A DNA stretch of 64,000 bases from an uncultured Caldimonas sp. Its GTDB lineage: Bacteria; Pseudomonadota; Gammaproteobacteria; Burkholderiales; Burkholderiaceae. A program made the translations under genes and the position numbers. The notes under the pieces were generated by a model. The model did no database searches. It worked only from the letters and a program-made list of their open reading frames with translations, and was not told where the DNA came from. Positions within the stretch are counted from its first letter, which is position 1. Each line of letters begins with the position of its first letter. Of the stretch, positions 51,503 to 60,208 are shown piece by piece. The DNA is taken from assembly GCF_946480305.1 (NCBI RefSeq), contig NZ_CAMLJQ010000003.1, forward strand, positions 197,819 through 261,818, given 5' to 3'.

Positions 51503-52690
51503 TCAGAGCCGCGCGAGCCGCTGCAAGGCGGTCTGCAGCGTTTCGTCCTTCTTCGCGAAGCAGAAGCGCACGATGCGCTGTTCGCGCCCGCCGTCGTAGA
51601 ACACCGACAGTGGGATCGCCGCCACCCCGATCTCGGTGGTCAGCCAGCGGCAGAAATCGACTTCGCTCAGTTCGCTGATCGCGCTGTAGTCGACGCACTG
51701 GAAGTAGCTGCCCTCGCTCGGCAGCAGCCGGAACCGCGTGCCGGCCAACCCGGCGCGGAACAGGTCGCGCTTGGCGCCATAGAAGGCGGGCAGTTCGAGG
51801 TAGGGCGTGGGGTCCGCCATGTACTCGGCCAGTCCGTGCTGCACCGGCGTGTTCACGGTGAACACGTTGAACTGGTGCACCTTGCGGAACTCGGCCATCA
51901 GCGGCGCGGGCGCCGCCACGTAGCCGACCTTCCAGCCGGTCACGTGGTAGGTCTTGCCGAAGCTGGAGACGATGAAGCAGCGGGCGGCCAGCTCAGGGTG
52001 ACGGGCCATGCTCTCGTGCGGCTGCCCGTCGAACACCATGTGCTCGTACACCTCGTCCGAGATCACGACGATGTCCGTCGGGCGCAGCAGCTCGGCGAGC
52101 GCCCGCATGTCGTCGCCAGACCACACCGTGGCGCTCGGGTTGTGCGGCGTGTTCACGATGATGGCGCGCGTGCGCGACGTGATGGCCGCGGCGATGCGGT
52201 CGAAGTCCGGCTTGAAGCTGCCCGGCTCACCCGCTCGGCCCAGCGGCACGAACACTGCCTTGCCGCCGGCCAGCTCGATGTTGGGCTCGTAGCTGTCGTA
52301 GCAGGGCTCGAGCACGATCACCTCGTCGCCGGGGCGCACGACCGCCAGAATCGCCGTCAGGATGCCCTGCGTGGCGCCGGCGGTCACCGTGATCTCGTGC
52401 GCCGGGTCGTAGCGGTGGCCGTACAGGGTTTCCATCTTCGTGGCGATCGCTTCCCGCAGGGCCGGCACACCCGGCATCGGCGGGTACTGGTTGTGCCCCG
52501 CTTGCATCGCGCGCGTGACGCAGTCCACCAGCTTCGGGTCGCACCCGAAATCCGGAAACCCCTGCCCGAGATTGACCGCGCCGTGCTCTTGCGCGAGCGC
52601 CGACATCACCGAAAAAATGGTCGTGCCCACCTTGGGCAGCTTGGTACCGACGTCCGGTGTCCGAGGAAAAGGTACTTGCATGTCTTTCAT
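51503..52690 (-). CDS. PLP-dependent aminotransferase (methionine/aromatic type)
   Basis: 395 residues from ATG 52690 (MKDMQVPF); an ATG 3 codons on is equally possible. Fold-type I signs are clear: NLGQGFPDFGCDPKLV, QYPPMPGVPALREAI, ITVTAGATQGILTAILAVV, VNTPHNPSATVW, the PLP-lysine in SSFGKTYHVTGWKVGY and the Arg near FCFAKKDETL. The sequence is closest to YbdL/MtnE-type methionine or KMTB aminotransferases. It starts 31 bases after the CysB stop on the same strand, so a sulfur-related role is supported by both family and neighbour, though not proved. Confidence 0.88.
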   Translation of the reverse strand: MKDMQVPFPRTPDVGTKLPKVGTTIFSVMSALAQEHGAVNLGQGFPDFGCDPKLVDCVTRAMQAGHNQYPPMPGVPALREAIATKMETLYGHRYDPAHEITVTAGATQGILTAILAVVRPGDEVIVLEPCYDSYEPNIELAGGKAVFVPLGRAGEPGSFKPDFDRIAAAITSRTRAIIVNTPHNPSATVWSGDDMRALAELLRPTDIVVISDEVYEHMVFDGQPHESMARHPELAARCFIVSSFGKTYHVTGWKVGYVAAPAPLMAEFRKVHQFNVFTVNTPVQHGLAEYMADPTPYLELPAFYGAKRDLFRAGLAGTRFRLLPSEGSYFQCVDYSAISELSEVDFCRWLTTEIGVAAIPLSVFYDGGREQRIVRFCFAKKDETLQTALQRLARL

Positions 52691-52721
52691 TTCACGGCGG
52701 GAGTGCGGGGGTGGGCCAGCC

Positions 52722-53675
52722 TCACAGCTCATAGCTCTGCGCATCGTTGCCCATGGCCCGCACGATGAGGTTGCGGTTCAGGCGGTCGGACAGCGACTCG
52801 GCAAAAGCGTAGACGAAGTTGCGCAGGTAGGCCCCACGCTTGAATGCGATGCGCGCGACGTTCTGCCCGAACAGGTGGCCGGTCGGGCGCCACACCAGAT
52901 CGCCACCGGGAAGGAAGGCCGGGTCTTCGCGTACCGCCATCTCGGCCACGATGCCCACGCCCAACCCGAGCCGCACGTAGGTCTTGATGACGTCGGAATC
53001 GATGGCCTCCAGCACCACGTTGGGCTTCAGCCGTTTCAGCGCGAAGGCCTGGTCGATCTTGGTGCGGCCGGTGAACGACGGGTGGTACGAGATCAACGGT
53101 TCCCCCGCCAGCTGCTCGAGTGACAGCCGGTCGACGCGCGCCAGGGGGTGCGATGCCGGCAGCACCGCCACGTGCTGCCACTCGTAGCACGGCATCGTCA
53201 CCAGCTCTTCGAAGTGCGCGAGCGATTCGGTCGCGAGCCCGATCTCGGCGGCCTCCTCGATCACCATCTGTGCCACCTGTTCCGGTGTGCCCTGGTGCAG
53301 GCTGATGCTGACTTTCGGGAAGCGTTTGCGCAACTGCGCCACCGGGGTCGGCAGCACGTACCGGGCCTGCGTGTGCGTGGTCGCGATCGACAGCGTGCCG
53401 GCGTCCTGCTTGGAGAACTCCTCGCCGATGCGTTTGAGGTTGTTGACCTCGCGCATGATGACCTCGATCGACTTCAACACCTGCTCGCCCGGTTCGGTCA
53501 CCCGCTTCAGTCGTTTGCCGTGCCGCGCAAAGATGTCGACGCCGAGCTCTTCCTCGAGTTCGAGGATCGCTTTCGAGATGCCGGGTTGCGAGGTGTAGAG
53601 CGCCTTGGCCGTCTCCGTGAGATTGAGGTTGCGGCGCACCGCTTCCTGGACGAAGCGGAACTGGTGCAAGTTCAT
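52722..53675 (-). CDS. cysB: CysB-type LysR regulator of sulfur assimilation
   Basis: 317 residues. N-terminal winged helix-turn-helix (residues ~1-60) with NLNLTETAKALYTSQPGISK and LEEELGVDIFARHGKRLKRV, the CysB/Cbl signature. The co-inducer domain (~90-300) has TTHTQARYVLPTPVAQLRKR and SYHPSFTGRTKIDQAF, where the sulfate/acetylserine site residues of CysB lie. CysB activates sulfate uptake and reduction genes when O-acetylserine or N-acetylserine is high. Upstream on the same strand lies cbiX-like sirohydrochlorin chelatase (siroheme for sulfite reductase), which supports the assignment. Length matches E. coli CysB (~324). Confidence 0.92.
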   Translation of the reverse strand: MNLHQFRFVQEAVRRNLNLTETAKALYTSQPGISKAILELEEELGVDIFARHGKRLKRVTEPGEQVLKSIEVIMREVNNLKRIGEEFSKQDAGTLSIATTHTQARYVLPTPVAQLRKRFPKVSISLHQGTPEQVAQMVIEEAAEIGLATESLAHFEELVTMPCYEWQHVAVLPASHPLARVDRLSLEQLAGEPLISYHPSFTGRTKIDQAFALKRLKPNVVLEAIDSDVIKTYVRLGLGVGIVAEMAVREDPAFLPGGDLVWRPTGHLFGQNVARIAFKRGAYLRNFVYAFAESLSDRLNRNLIVRAMGNDAQSYEL

Positions 53676-53717
53676 ATTTCGGCCTGTTCTGAAGATGGCC
53701 GAAATTATGTCACCGGG

Positions 53718-54095
53718 CTATGTGGATGACAGGCTCAAGGAGAGCGCGCTGCGCGCCATTGCGTCGATCAGCAACTCGGTCTCGCCGACCGCCGGGCGCA
53801 AGTGCCACGCCACGCCGGGGTGCCGGGCGGCCAGCTCGGCAAGCAGCGCCGGCAGATCCTTGCGCACGTGCCCGCCTGCGCCGAGGAACAGCGGGACGAC
53901 GTCGACCCGTGCGCACCCCGCCTGCGCGAGGCGCTCGCCAGCGGTTTGGAGGTCGGGCGACATGAACTCGAGAAACGCCAGTTCGACCGCCGTGCCAGGG
54001 GCGAGTTCTTGCAGCCGCCTCACCGTGGCCTCGAAAGGGCGCGCCCAGTTCGGGTCGCGCGCGCCGTGTGCAAAGAGAAGAATGCCGTTGCTCAT
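53718..54095 (-). CDS. cbiX: CbiX-type sirohydrochlorin chelatase (short form)
   Basis: 125 residues from ATG 54095 (MSNGILLFAHGARDPNWARP). The LFAHGARDP motif holds the metal-binding His, and VDVVPLFLGAGGHVRKDLP contains the second His. This is the half-size CbiX/SirB form that inserts Co or Fe into sirohydrochlorin. Ferrochelation would make siroheme for sulfite or nitrite reductase, and the adjacent cysB argues for that, but cobaltochelation cannot be excluded. The start lies 5 bases after the lptG stop (54101), so it is packed in an lptF-lptG-cbiX operon, with cysB following after 42 bases. Confidence 0.85.
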   Translation of the reverse strand: MSNGILLFAHGARDPNWARPFEATVRRLQELAPGTAVELAFLEFMSPDLQTAGERLAQAGCARVDVVPLFLGAGGHVRKDLPALLAELAARHPGVAWHLRPAVGETELLIDAMARSALSLSLSST

Positions 54096-54100
54096 GCGGT

Positions 54101-55225
54101 TCACCGGTTGCGCACGAGCCACGTGAAGGCCAGCAGCGAGATCAGCAGGTACAGCGCGCTAGGGGTTGCCGCGGCCATCCAGGGCGTCCAGTTCTGCAGC
54201 AGGCCGATGTGGCTCGCGACGTTGTTCAGCAGCACGAAGCTGATGCCGAGCATGATGCCGCCGAACACCTTCAGGCTGATGCCGCCCGAGCGGCTGTGCA
54301 GGTAGGCGAAGGGCAGGGCCAGCGCCACCATCACGAGGCAGGCCAGCGGATAGAGCGCCTTGCGCCAGAACTGGATCTCGTAGCGTTGTGCCGATTGTTC
54401 GTTTTCCGACAGGTGCGAGGCGTAGCGGAACAGGTCGACTGCCGACATCGTGCTGGGCGGCTGCACCGCTGCGGCGACGACCGACGCCGACAACGAACTG
54501 GGCCACTCGTAGCTGGGGAGCGTCTCGTCGATCAATTCGAGTTCGCCGGGCCGTGCGCGCGGGTCGTCGACCTCCTGCCAGTGGCTGCGCCGCACGTCCT
54601 CGAGCCGCCACACCGGGCCCGGGAGGATGGTGCCCCGCGGCGCGCTCAGCCACGAGACGAGACGCCCGTCGGCGTCGAACTCGTAGATGTGCACGTTGCG
54701 CAGGTCGCCGTCGGCCGATGCGGCGGTGAGCTGGATCGAGTAGGTGCGATCGCCTTGCGCCGTGACCCGATGATCCTTCAGCCAGGCGCTGGAGCGACCG
54801 AAGCTGGTGCTGCCGCGTGCCTTGGCCCGCACCGCCTCGGCGTGCTGGTCGGTCCAGGGCGCGAGGTAGTCGCCGACGACGAAGGTGAGCGCCGCAAAAC
54901 CGACGGCGAGCCCCATCAGCAGCGTCAAAGCGGACACCGGGCCCAGCCCGCTGGTGCGCAGGATGGTGAACTCCGACGATTGCGCCAGTCGCGCCATCGC
55001 GTAGATCGTGCCGATCAGCACGGCGATGGGAATCAGCTCGTACAGCCTGCCGGGAAGTTGCAGCAGGCAGTAGACGAAGGCAGCACCGAGCGGGTAGTCC
55101 TTGCGCCCCACCTTCTCCAGTTCGTCGATGAAGTCGATGAAGAAGAACAGGGCGAGGAAGGCGACCGTGACGAAGCTCACGGCGGCGAGCACGTCGGTGT
55201 AGATGAGGCGGCGGACGGTTTTCAT
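54101..55225 (-). CDS. lptG: LPS export ABC permease LptG
   Basis: 374 residues with the LptG topology: three N-terminal membrane segments (AVSFVTVAFLALFFFIDFID, the segment near IPIAVLIGTIYAMARLAQSS and FAALTFVVGDYLAP), a large periplasmic jelly-roll domain (~100-270) and three C-terminal membrane segments. The coupling helix region near AMARLAQSSEFTILRTSGLG contacts LptB. LptG with LptF and LptB extracts LPS from the inner membrane and feeds it to LptC-A-D. It is 7 bases after the lptF stop, and divergent from pepA as in E. coli. Confidence 0.96.
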   Translation of the reverse strand: MKTVRRLIYTDVLAAVSFVTVAFLALFFFIDFIDELEKVGRKDYPLGAAFVYCLLQLPGRLYELIPIAVLIGTIYAMARLAQSSEFTILRTSGLGPVSALTLLMGLAVGFAALTFVVGDYLAPWTDQHAEAVRAKARGSTSFGRSSAWLKDHRVTAQGDRTYSIQLTAASADGDLRNVHIYEFDADGRLVSWLSAPRGTILPGPVWRLEDVRRSHWQEVDDPRARPGELELIDETLPSYEWPSSLSASVVAAAVQPPSTMSAVDLFRYASHLSENEQSAQRYEIQFWRKALYPLACLVMVALALPFAYLHSRSGGISLKVFGGIMLGISFVLLNNVASHIGLLQNWTPWMAAATPSALYLLISLLAFTWLVRNR

Positions 55226-55232
55226 CGGCGAA

Positions 55233-56336
55233 TCAGGCAGCGGCGGGCACGGCGGGGCGGCCCAAGCTGAACAGACCCGCGACGCCGCGCTCGCGCCACC
55301 GCAACACGAGCCATGCCACTGCGGCCGCGCCGCCGTGCACGACCAGCAGGGCCGACAGCGGCGCCAGCTTGCCGCCGGAGACCCAGCCTTGCGTCAGGTT
55401 GAGCAGGTTGAAGTAGACGATGAAGGTCAGCAGCGCGAACAGCAGGTTCCAGCTGCCGGCGCGGCGGGGGTTGGATGCCGACAGCCCCACGCCCAGGAAC
55501 AGCAGGTTCGCAGCGGTCAGCGGCAACCCGAGGCGCCACACCAGCTCGCCGAGGTGGCGGTTGGTGGGGTCGAGCCACAGGTCGATCGTGGCACGCGCCT
55601 TCGCGGGCAGGTTGTCGGTGCGCTCCTGCACCGTCTCTCCGGCGAGGATGCGGTAGGTCTCGAACTGGGCGATGTTCTTCTGGTTCGTTTCGAAGTTGCG
55701 GTCGACCCGCTGTCCTCGGTCGAGCACCAGGAAGCGGTCGTCGCCGACGATCTCGATGCGGCCGGTGTGGGCCGACGTGACGGCCTCGCGGTCTTCGCCC
55801 CGGATCAGCACGAACACGTTGCGGCCGGTGCGGCCGTCGTCGGTGTTGCGCTCGATGAAAAACACGCGCCGGCCGTCGCTGGACGATTGGAATTGGCCCG
55901 GGCTCACACGGGAAAGATCCGATCGCCGCTCGTACAGATCGCGCAACTCGGCGGTGCGCTGGTTCGCCCACGGCCACACGAACAGCCCGAGCAGTGCGAT
56001 GACCACGAGCACCGGCGCCGAAAGCCGCAGCACCGGTCGCAGGAAGCGCCGCAGCGGCACGCCGCTGGCGAACCAGATGGTCATCTCGCTGTCGCGGTAC
56101 ATGCGCGACAGGCAGCTCACCACGGCAACGAACAGCGACAGGCTGAGGATGGTCGGCAGATAACCGAGCACGGTGTAGCCCATCAGCAGCACCACGTGCT
56201 GCGGCGCGACGGCACCGCTGGCGGCCTGGCCCAGCGTGCGGATCAGCATCATGGTCAACACGATGGTCAGCAAGACCACCAGCGTCGCACCGAAACTGCG
56301 GGCAAGCTCTCGACGTACGGAGGAATCGAATAACAT
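55233..56336 (-). CDS. lptF: LPS export ABC permease LptF
   Basis: 367 residues. MLFDSSVRRELARSFGATLV is a typical LptF start. The membrane segments, the coupling motif (SCLSRMYRDSEMTIWFASGV), the periplasmic domain and three C-terminal membrane segments follow the LptF/LptG pattern. Works with lptG directly downstream (7-base gap) in LPS transport. It is essential in most Gram-negatives. Its start codon lies only 26 bases from the start codon of the divergent pepA, so the promoters of the two genes must overlap each other's coding regions or leaders. Confidence 0.96.
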   Translation of the reverse strand: MLFDSSVRRELARSFGATLVVLLTIVLTMMLIRTLGQAASGAVAPQHVVLLMGYTVLGYLPTILSLSLFVAVVSCLSRMYRDSEMTIWFASGVPLRRFLRPVLRLSAPVLVVIALLGLFVWPWANQRTAELRDLYERRSDLSRVSPGQFQSSSDGRRVFFIERNTDDGRTGRNVFVLIRGEDREAVTSAHTGRIEIVGDDRFLVLDRGQRVDRNFETNQKNIAQFETYRILAGETVQERTDNLPAKARATIDLWLDPTNRHLGELVWRLGLPLTAANLLFLGVGLSASNPRRAGSWNLLFALLTFIVYFNLLNLTQGWVSGGKLAPLSALLVVHGGAAAVAWLVLRWRERGVAGLFSLGRPAVPAAA

Positions 56337-56362
56337 CGTTGAATTCAGGTCAACGCAACATT

Positions 56363-57823
56363 ATGGACTTCAGATTCCAATCCGCCGTCCCTGCAGGGCT
56401 TGCCGATTTCGTGGCCGACGCGCTGATCGTCGTCGTGGCCGGTGAAGCGAAGGCACAACGCCTCGAAGGAGCCCTGGCCGGCTTGCTGAAGGAAGCCACG
56501 GCGCAAGGCGACTTCCAGTTCAAGGCAGGACGCACGCTCTACATGCATCGTCCCCAGGGCGTGCGCGCTCCGCGCCTCGTGTGGACAGCCGCCGCCGACG
56601 ACAGCACCAAAGCCTTCAAGGCGGCCGTCGGCGCGGCCGTGGCAGTTCTGAAGAACAGCGGGGCCAAGCACGTGGGGGTGGTGTCCGCCATGCCGCAGCC
56701 CCTCACGCCCGGCCACGCCGAGGTGCTCGTCGCCGCGGTCACCGATGCACTCTACGTCTACCGCCATACCAAACCCAGCGCACCGGCGGCGCCCGCGCTG
56801 GGCAAGCTCACGTTGCTCGGCGACAAGGCCGACGCGAAGAGCCTGCAACAAGGGCTGGCGCGAGGGCAGGGCATTGCTGCCGGCGTGACCCTGGCGCGCG
56901 AGTGTGCCAACCGCCCGGGCAACCACTGCACGCCCACCTTCCTGGCGCAGCAGGCGCAACAACTGGCCAAGGAGCACGGCCTGAAGGTCGAGGTGCTGGA
57001 TCGCAAGGCGGTCGAGAAGCTCGGCATGGGCGCCTTCCTCGCCGTGGCGCAGGGCTCGGAGCAACCGCTGCGCTTCATCGTGCTGCGCTACGACGGCGCA
57101 GGCAAGACGCAGGCGCCGGTCGTGCTCGTCGGCAAGGGCATCACGTTCGACACCGGCGGCATCTCGATCAAGCCGTCCGCCGAGATGGACGAGATGAAAT
57201 TCGACATGGGCGGCGCGGCCAGCGTGCTCGGCACGTTCCGGGCCATCGCCGAGCTCAAGCCGCGTGTCAACGTGGTGGGCCTCATCCCGGCATGCGAGAA
57301 CATGCCCGATGGCCGCGCGGTCAAGCCGGGCGACGTGGTCACCAGCATGTCGGGCCAGACCATCGAGATCCTCAACACCGATGCCGAAGGCCGGCTGATC
57401 CTGTGCGACGCGCTCACGTATGCCGAACGCTTCAAGCCGGCAGCCGTGATCGACGTGGCCACGCTCACCGGCGCCTGCGTGATCGCACTGGGCAACCACC
57501 GCTCGGGCCTTTTCTCGGCGGACGACGAACTGGCCGAGGCGCTGAGCGCGAGCGGGCAGCAGGCGCTCGACCCCTGCTGGCGCATGCCGCTCGACGAAGA
57601 ATACGAAGAGGCGTTGAAGAGCAATTTTGCCGACATGGGCAACGTGGGCGGGCGCGCTGGCGGCGCCATCACGGCCGCGATGTTCCTGCGCAAGTTCACC
57701 TCGAAGTACCGCTGGGCGCACCTCGACATCGCCGGGACCGCCTGGAAGGGTGGAGCCGCCAAGGGTGCCACCGGACGGCCGGTGCCGTTGCTGACGCATT
57801 ACATCCTGCGCCAGGCCCGGTGA
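56363..57823 (+). CDS. pepA: Leucyl aminopeptidase (M17)
   Basis: 486 residues from ATG 56363 (MDFRFQSAVPAG); an earlier in-frame ATG is not needed. M17 zinc ligands and catalytic region are clear: LVGKGITFDTGGISIKPSAE (Lys and Asp), DEMKFDMGGAASVLGT and ILNTDAEGRLILCDALTYAE, with the catalytic Arg in NTDAEGR. PepA removes N-terminal leucine and other residues and in E. coli also binds DNA. It is followed by holC after 22 bases, the conserved pepA-holC arrangement of gamma- and beta-proteobacteria. Confidence 0.97.
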   Translation: MDFRFQSAVPAGLADFVADALIVVVAGEAKAQRLEGALAGLLKEATAQGDFQFKAGRTLYMHRPQGVRAPRLVWTAAADDSTKAFKAAVGAAVAVLKNSGAKHVGVVSAMPQPLTPGHAEVLVAAVTDALYVYRHTKPSAPAAPALGKLTLLGDKADAKSLQQGLARGQGIAAGVTLARECANRPGNHCTPTFLAQQAQQLAKEHGLKVEVLDRKAVEKLGMGAFLAVAQGSEQPLRFIVLRYDGAGKTQAPVVLVGKGITFDTGGISIKPSAEMDEMKFDMGGAASVLGTFRAIAELKPRVNVVGLIPACENMPDGRAVKPGDVVTSMSGQTIEILNTDAEGRLILCDALTYAERFKPAAVIDVATLTGACVIALGNHRSGLFSADDELAEALSASGQQALDPCWRMPLDEEYEEALKSNFADMGNVGGRAGGAITAAMFLRKFTSKYRWAHLDIAGTAWKGGAAKGATGRPVPLLTHYILRQAR

Positions 57824-57845
57824 GAAGCAGCAGGAGCGGCTCGGC

Positions 57846-58274
57846 GTGACGGAGATCGCCTTTCACTTCAACGTGCCGGATAAGCTTGCCTACGCCTGCC
57901 GTCTGCTGCGCAAGGCGCATCGCAACGGCGCGGAAGTGGGCGTGGTGGGCCCGGCGCCTCTGCTGAGTGAACTGGACCGCGCCCTCTGGAGCTTCGAGCC
58001 GTTGGAGTTCATTCCGCACGCGTCGGCCCGCCTGGCCAACTCGGCGCTCGCACCCCACACGAAGATGTGGCTGGCCGCACAGGCCGCTGACGTGCCGCAC
58101 CACGCGGTGCTCGTGAACCTGAGCGAGTCGGTGCCCGAAGGCTTCGAGCGCTTCGACCGGCTGATCGAGATCGTTTCGGTTGAAGGCGATGACCGGCAGG
58201 CAGCGCGCCAGCGCTGGAAACATTACAGCGACCGCGGTTACGGGATCGTCCGGCACGAGGTGGGTGCCGCATGA
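57846..58274 (+). CDS. holC: DNA polymerase III subunit chi
   Basis: 142 residues starting at GTG 57846. The family pattern is visible: IAFHFNVPDKLAYACRLLRK, EVGVVGPAPLLSELDRALWS and the C-terminal RYGKHYSDRGYG-like end (WKHYSDRGYGIVRH). HolC (chi) connects the clamp-loader to single-strand-binding protein. The context pepA-holC, with the next gene a small conserved protein as in other Burkholderiales, supports it. Expected length is ~140-150 residues. Confidence 0.95.
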   Translation: MTEIAFHFNVPDKLAYACRLLRKAHRNGAEVGVVGPAPLLSELDRALWSFEPLEFIPHASARLANSALAPHTKMWLAAQAADVPHHAVLVNLSESVPEGFERFDRLIEIVSVEGDDRQAARQRWKHYSDRGYGIVRHEVGAA

Positions 58275-58323
58275 AAGCCGCCGCCGCGTTTTGCCACCCT
58301 GTTGAAGAGAGCTGCGGGTGAGC

Positions 58324-58674
58324 ATGGGCAACGCCGTTCCCCCCCGTCAGGTGCCGACGCTCACCGAGGTGGTGCGCAACAACTCCGACAGCCCCAATCT
58401 GGAGCCTGCCCCCGCAGAAACCCAGAATCCCGAGCCGCCACCTTTTCTGCTCGAGCCCGAAGGCGAAGATCAAATCATCCATCGGGTGTTGGCCGACCTT
58501 CAAAGGCAAATCGACCTGATGCTCGAATACCGCCTGCGTGAAACCCTTTCGCCTGCACTGGCTCGCATGGCTGACCAGTTGATACGCGACACCCGGGTGG
58601 AGCTCGCCTCCACGCTGCGCGACGTGGTGGCGCGCGCCGTGGCGCAGGAACTCGCGCGCCTGCGAGGGCGTTGA
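58324..58674 (+). CDS. Small conserved protein downstream of holC
   Basis: 116 residues from ATG 58324; a GTG two codons upstream (58318) is equally possible. The N-terminal ~45 residues are Pro/Glu/Asn-rich and look disordered. The C-terminal ~70 residues form amphipathic helices (IIHRVLADLQRQIDLMLEYR and RDTRVELASTLRDVVARAVA). No known domain is recognised. Gene order pepA-holC plus this type of short helical protein is what I expect in Burkholderiales, but its function is unknown to me. Confidence 0.75.
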   Translation: MGNAVPPRQVPTLTEVVRNNSDSPNLEPAPAETQNPEPPPFLLEPEGEDQIIHRVLADLQRQIDLMLEYRLRETLSPALARMADQLIRDTRVELASTLRDVVARAVAQELARLRGR

Positions 58675-58792
58675 GTTTTTGCTGCGGTGCGATAAGCATT
58701 CGCGTTTTCCCCGTTGTGGTCTGCCTTTTGCTTTGCTGCACGCCACGCTTATCGGGTAAACGCTGTGTCGACCCGAAGGTTGACCCGCTAGC

Positions 58793-58837
58793 AACCGGTT
58801 TCCTTAGAGGATTCCCGCAGGAAACCTGGTTTCTTTT
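58793..58837 (+). terminator. Imperfect hairpin before T-rich stretch upstream of the binding-protein gene
   Basis: AACCGGTTTCC pairs with GGAAACCTGGTT (one bulged base), with a 16-base loop and a TTCTTTT tract after it. It lies in the 229-bp gap after the small protein and before 58904. It could end the pepA-holC transcript or form an attenuator-type leader for the next gene. Confidence 0.5.
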
Positions 58838-58903
58838 CGAGTATTGTTCCGGCCGTTGAGTAATCAAATCCGAGTCTCAACTTTTCCAACTAGGAGGCTT
58901 TTC

Positions 58904-60043
58904 ATGCAATTCAAACTGAACCTGATCGTGGGTGCAGCTGCCCTGACGCTGGCCGGCACGGCCCTGGCGCAGGACGTGGTGAAGATTGGTCACGTCGCTC
59001 CCACCAGCGGCGGCATCGCCCACCTTGGCAAGGACAACGAACTCGGTGCACGCATGGCCATCGACGAGTTGAATGCCAAGGGCGTCACGATCGGGGGCAA
59101 GAAGGTCAAGTTCGAACTGCTGGCCGAAGACGATGCCGCCGACCCGAAGCAGGGCACGGCTGCCGCCCAGAAGCTCGTGGATTCGAAGGTCCTGGGTGTG
59201 GTGGGCCACCTGAACTCCGGCACGACCATTCCCGCGTCCAAGATCTACAACGACGCCGGCATTCCGCAGATCTCTCCGTCTGCCACCAACCCCCGCTACA
59301 CCCGCCAGGGCTTCAAGACGGCCTTCCGTCTGGTGGCTGACGACGTGCACCTCGGCGGCACGCTGGGCAAGTACGCCGTGACGCAGCTGAAGGGCAAGTC
59401 CATCGCCGTCATCGATGACCGTACCGCTTACGGCCAGGGCGTCGCCGACGAGTTCGAGAAGGGCGTGAAGGCTGCGGGCGGCAAGGTCGTCGCGCGTGAA
59501 TTCACGAACGACAAGGCCACCGACTTCACCGCCATCCTGACCTCCATCAAGGGCAAGAAGCCCGACGTGGTGTTCTACGGTGGCATGGACGCCGTGGCCG
59601 GCCCGATGCTGCGCCAGATGAAGTCGCTCGGCATCGAAGCCAAGTTCATGGGCGGCGACGGCATCTGCACGGGCGAGCTGCCCAAGCTGGCCGCCGGCAC
59701 CATGGGTGACGGCCAGGTCGTGTGCGCCGAGGCCGGCGGTGTCGAGGGTGCCGAGAAGAAGGGCATGGACGACTTCAAGGCCGCCTTCAAGAAGAAGTTC
59801 AACACCGATGTGCAGATCTACGCTCCGTACGTCTACGACTCGGTGATGGTGATGGTCAACGCCATGGTGAAGGCCGGTTCGTCCGACCCCGCCAAGTACC
59901 TGCCGGTGTTGGCCAAGACCGAAGGCTACAAGGGCGTGACCGGCACCATCAGCTTCGACAACAAGGGCGATCTGAAGAACGGTGCGCTGACCCTGTACAC
60001 CTACAACGGTGGCAAGCGCGAGCAACTCGCGGTGGTCCGCTGA
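58904..60043 (+). CDS. Branched-chain amino-acid-type ABC substrate-binding protein (LivK-like)
   Basis: 379 residues from ATG 58904, preceded by AGGAGG with 6-base spacing; an earlier in-frame ATG is not ribosome-site supported. A signal peptide is clear (MQFKLNLIVGAAALTLAGTA, cut after ALA). The periplasmic type I binding-protein fold matches VKIGHVAPTSGGIAHLGKDN and VGHLNSGTTIPASKIYNDAG, and the segment SATNPRYTRQGFKTAF. Family substrates are Leu/Ile/Val or related organic acids. No permease or ATPase gene is adjacent, so the transporter partners lie elsewhere. A clear terminator follows (60064-60088). Confidence 0.92.
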   Translation: MQFKLNLIVGAAALTLAGTALAQDVVKIGHVAPTSGGIAHLGKDNELGARMAIDELNAKGVTIGGKKVKFELLAEDDAADPKQGTAAAQKLVDSKVLGVVGHLNSGTTIPASKIYNDAGIPQISPSATNPRYTRQGFKTAFRLVADDVHLGGTLGKYAVTQLKGKSIAVIDDRTAYGQGVADEFEKGVKAAGGKVVAREFTNDKATDFTAILTSIKGKKPDVVFYGGMDAVAGPMLRQMKSLGIEAKFMGGDGICTGELPKLAAGTMGDGQVVCAEAGGVEGAEKKGMDDFKAAFKKKFNTDVQIYAPYVYDSVMVMVNAMVKAGSSDPAKYLPVLAKTEGYKGVTGTISFDNKGDLKNGALTLYTYNGGKREQLAVVR

Positions 60044-60063
60044 TCGTTCCTCGTGAGCGAGAC

Positions 60064-60088
60064 GAAGGCGCCCTAGGGCGCCTTCTTT
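60064..60088 (+). terminator. Rho-independent terminator
   Basis: GAAGGCGCC and GGCGCCTTC pair around a CTAG loop, followed by TTTCATTTT, 20 bases after the binding-protein stop. Confidence 0.9.
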
Positions 60089-60208
60089 CATTTTGGAATT
60101 GGGAGTTTCGAGTACGTGAAGGTGCGGTCAGCGGCGGCGCGCTGATCCGGTAGCCGCACGGCCCACCGGCGGGGACACTGCGGGCTGCTGGTGAAAAGGA
60201 CTGACCCG

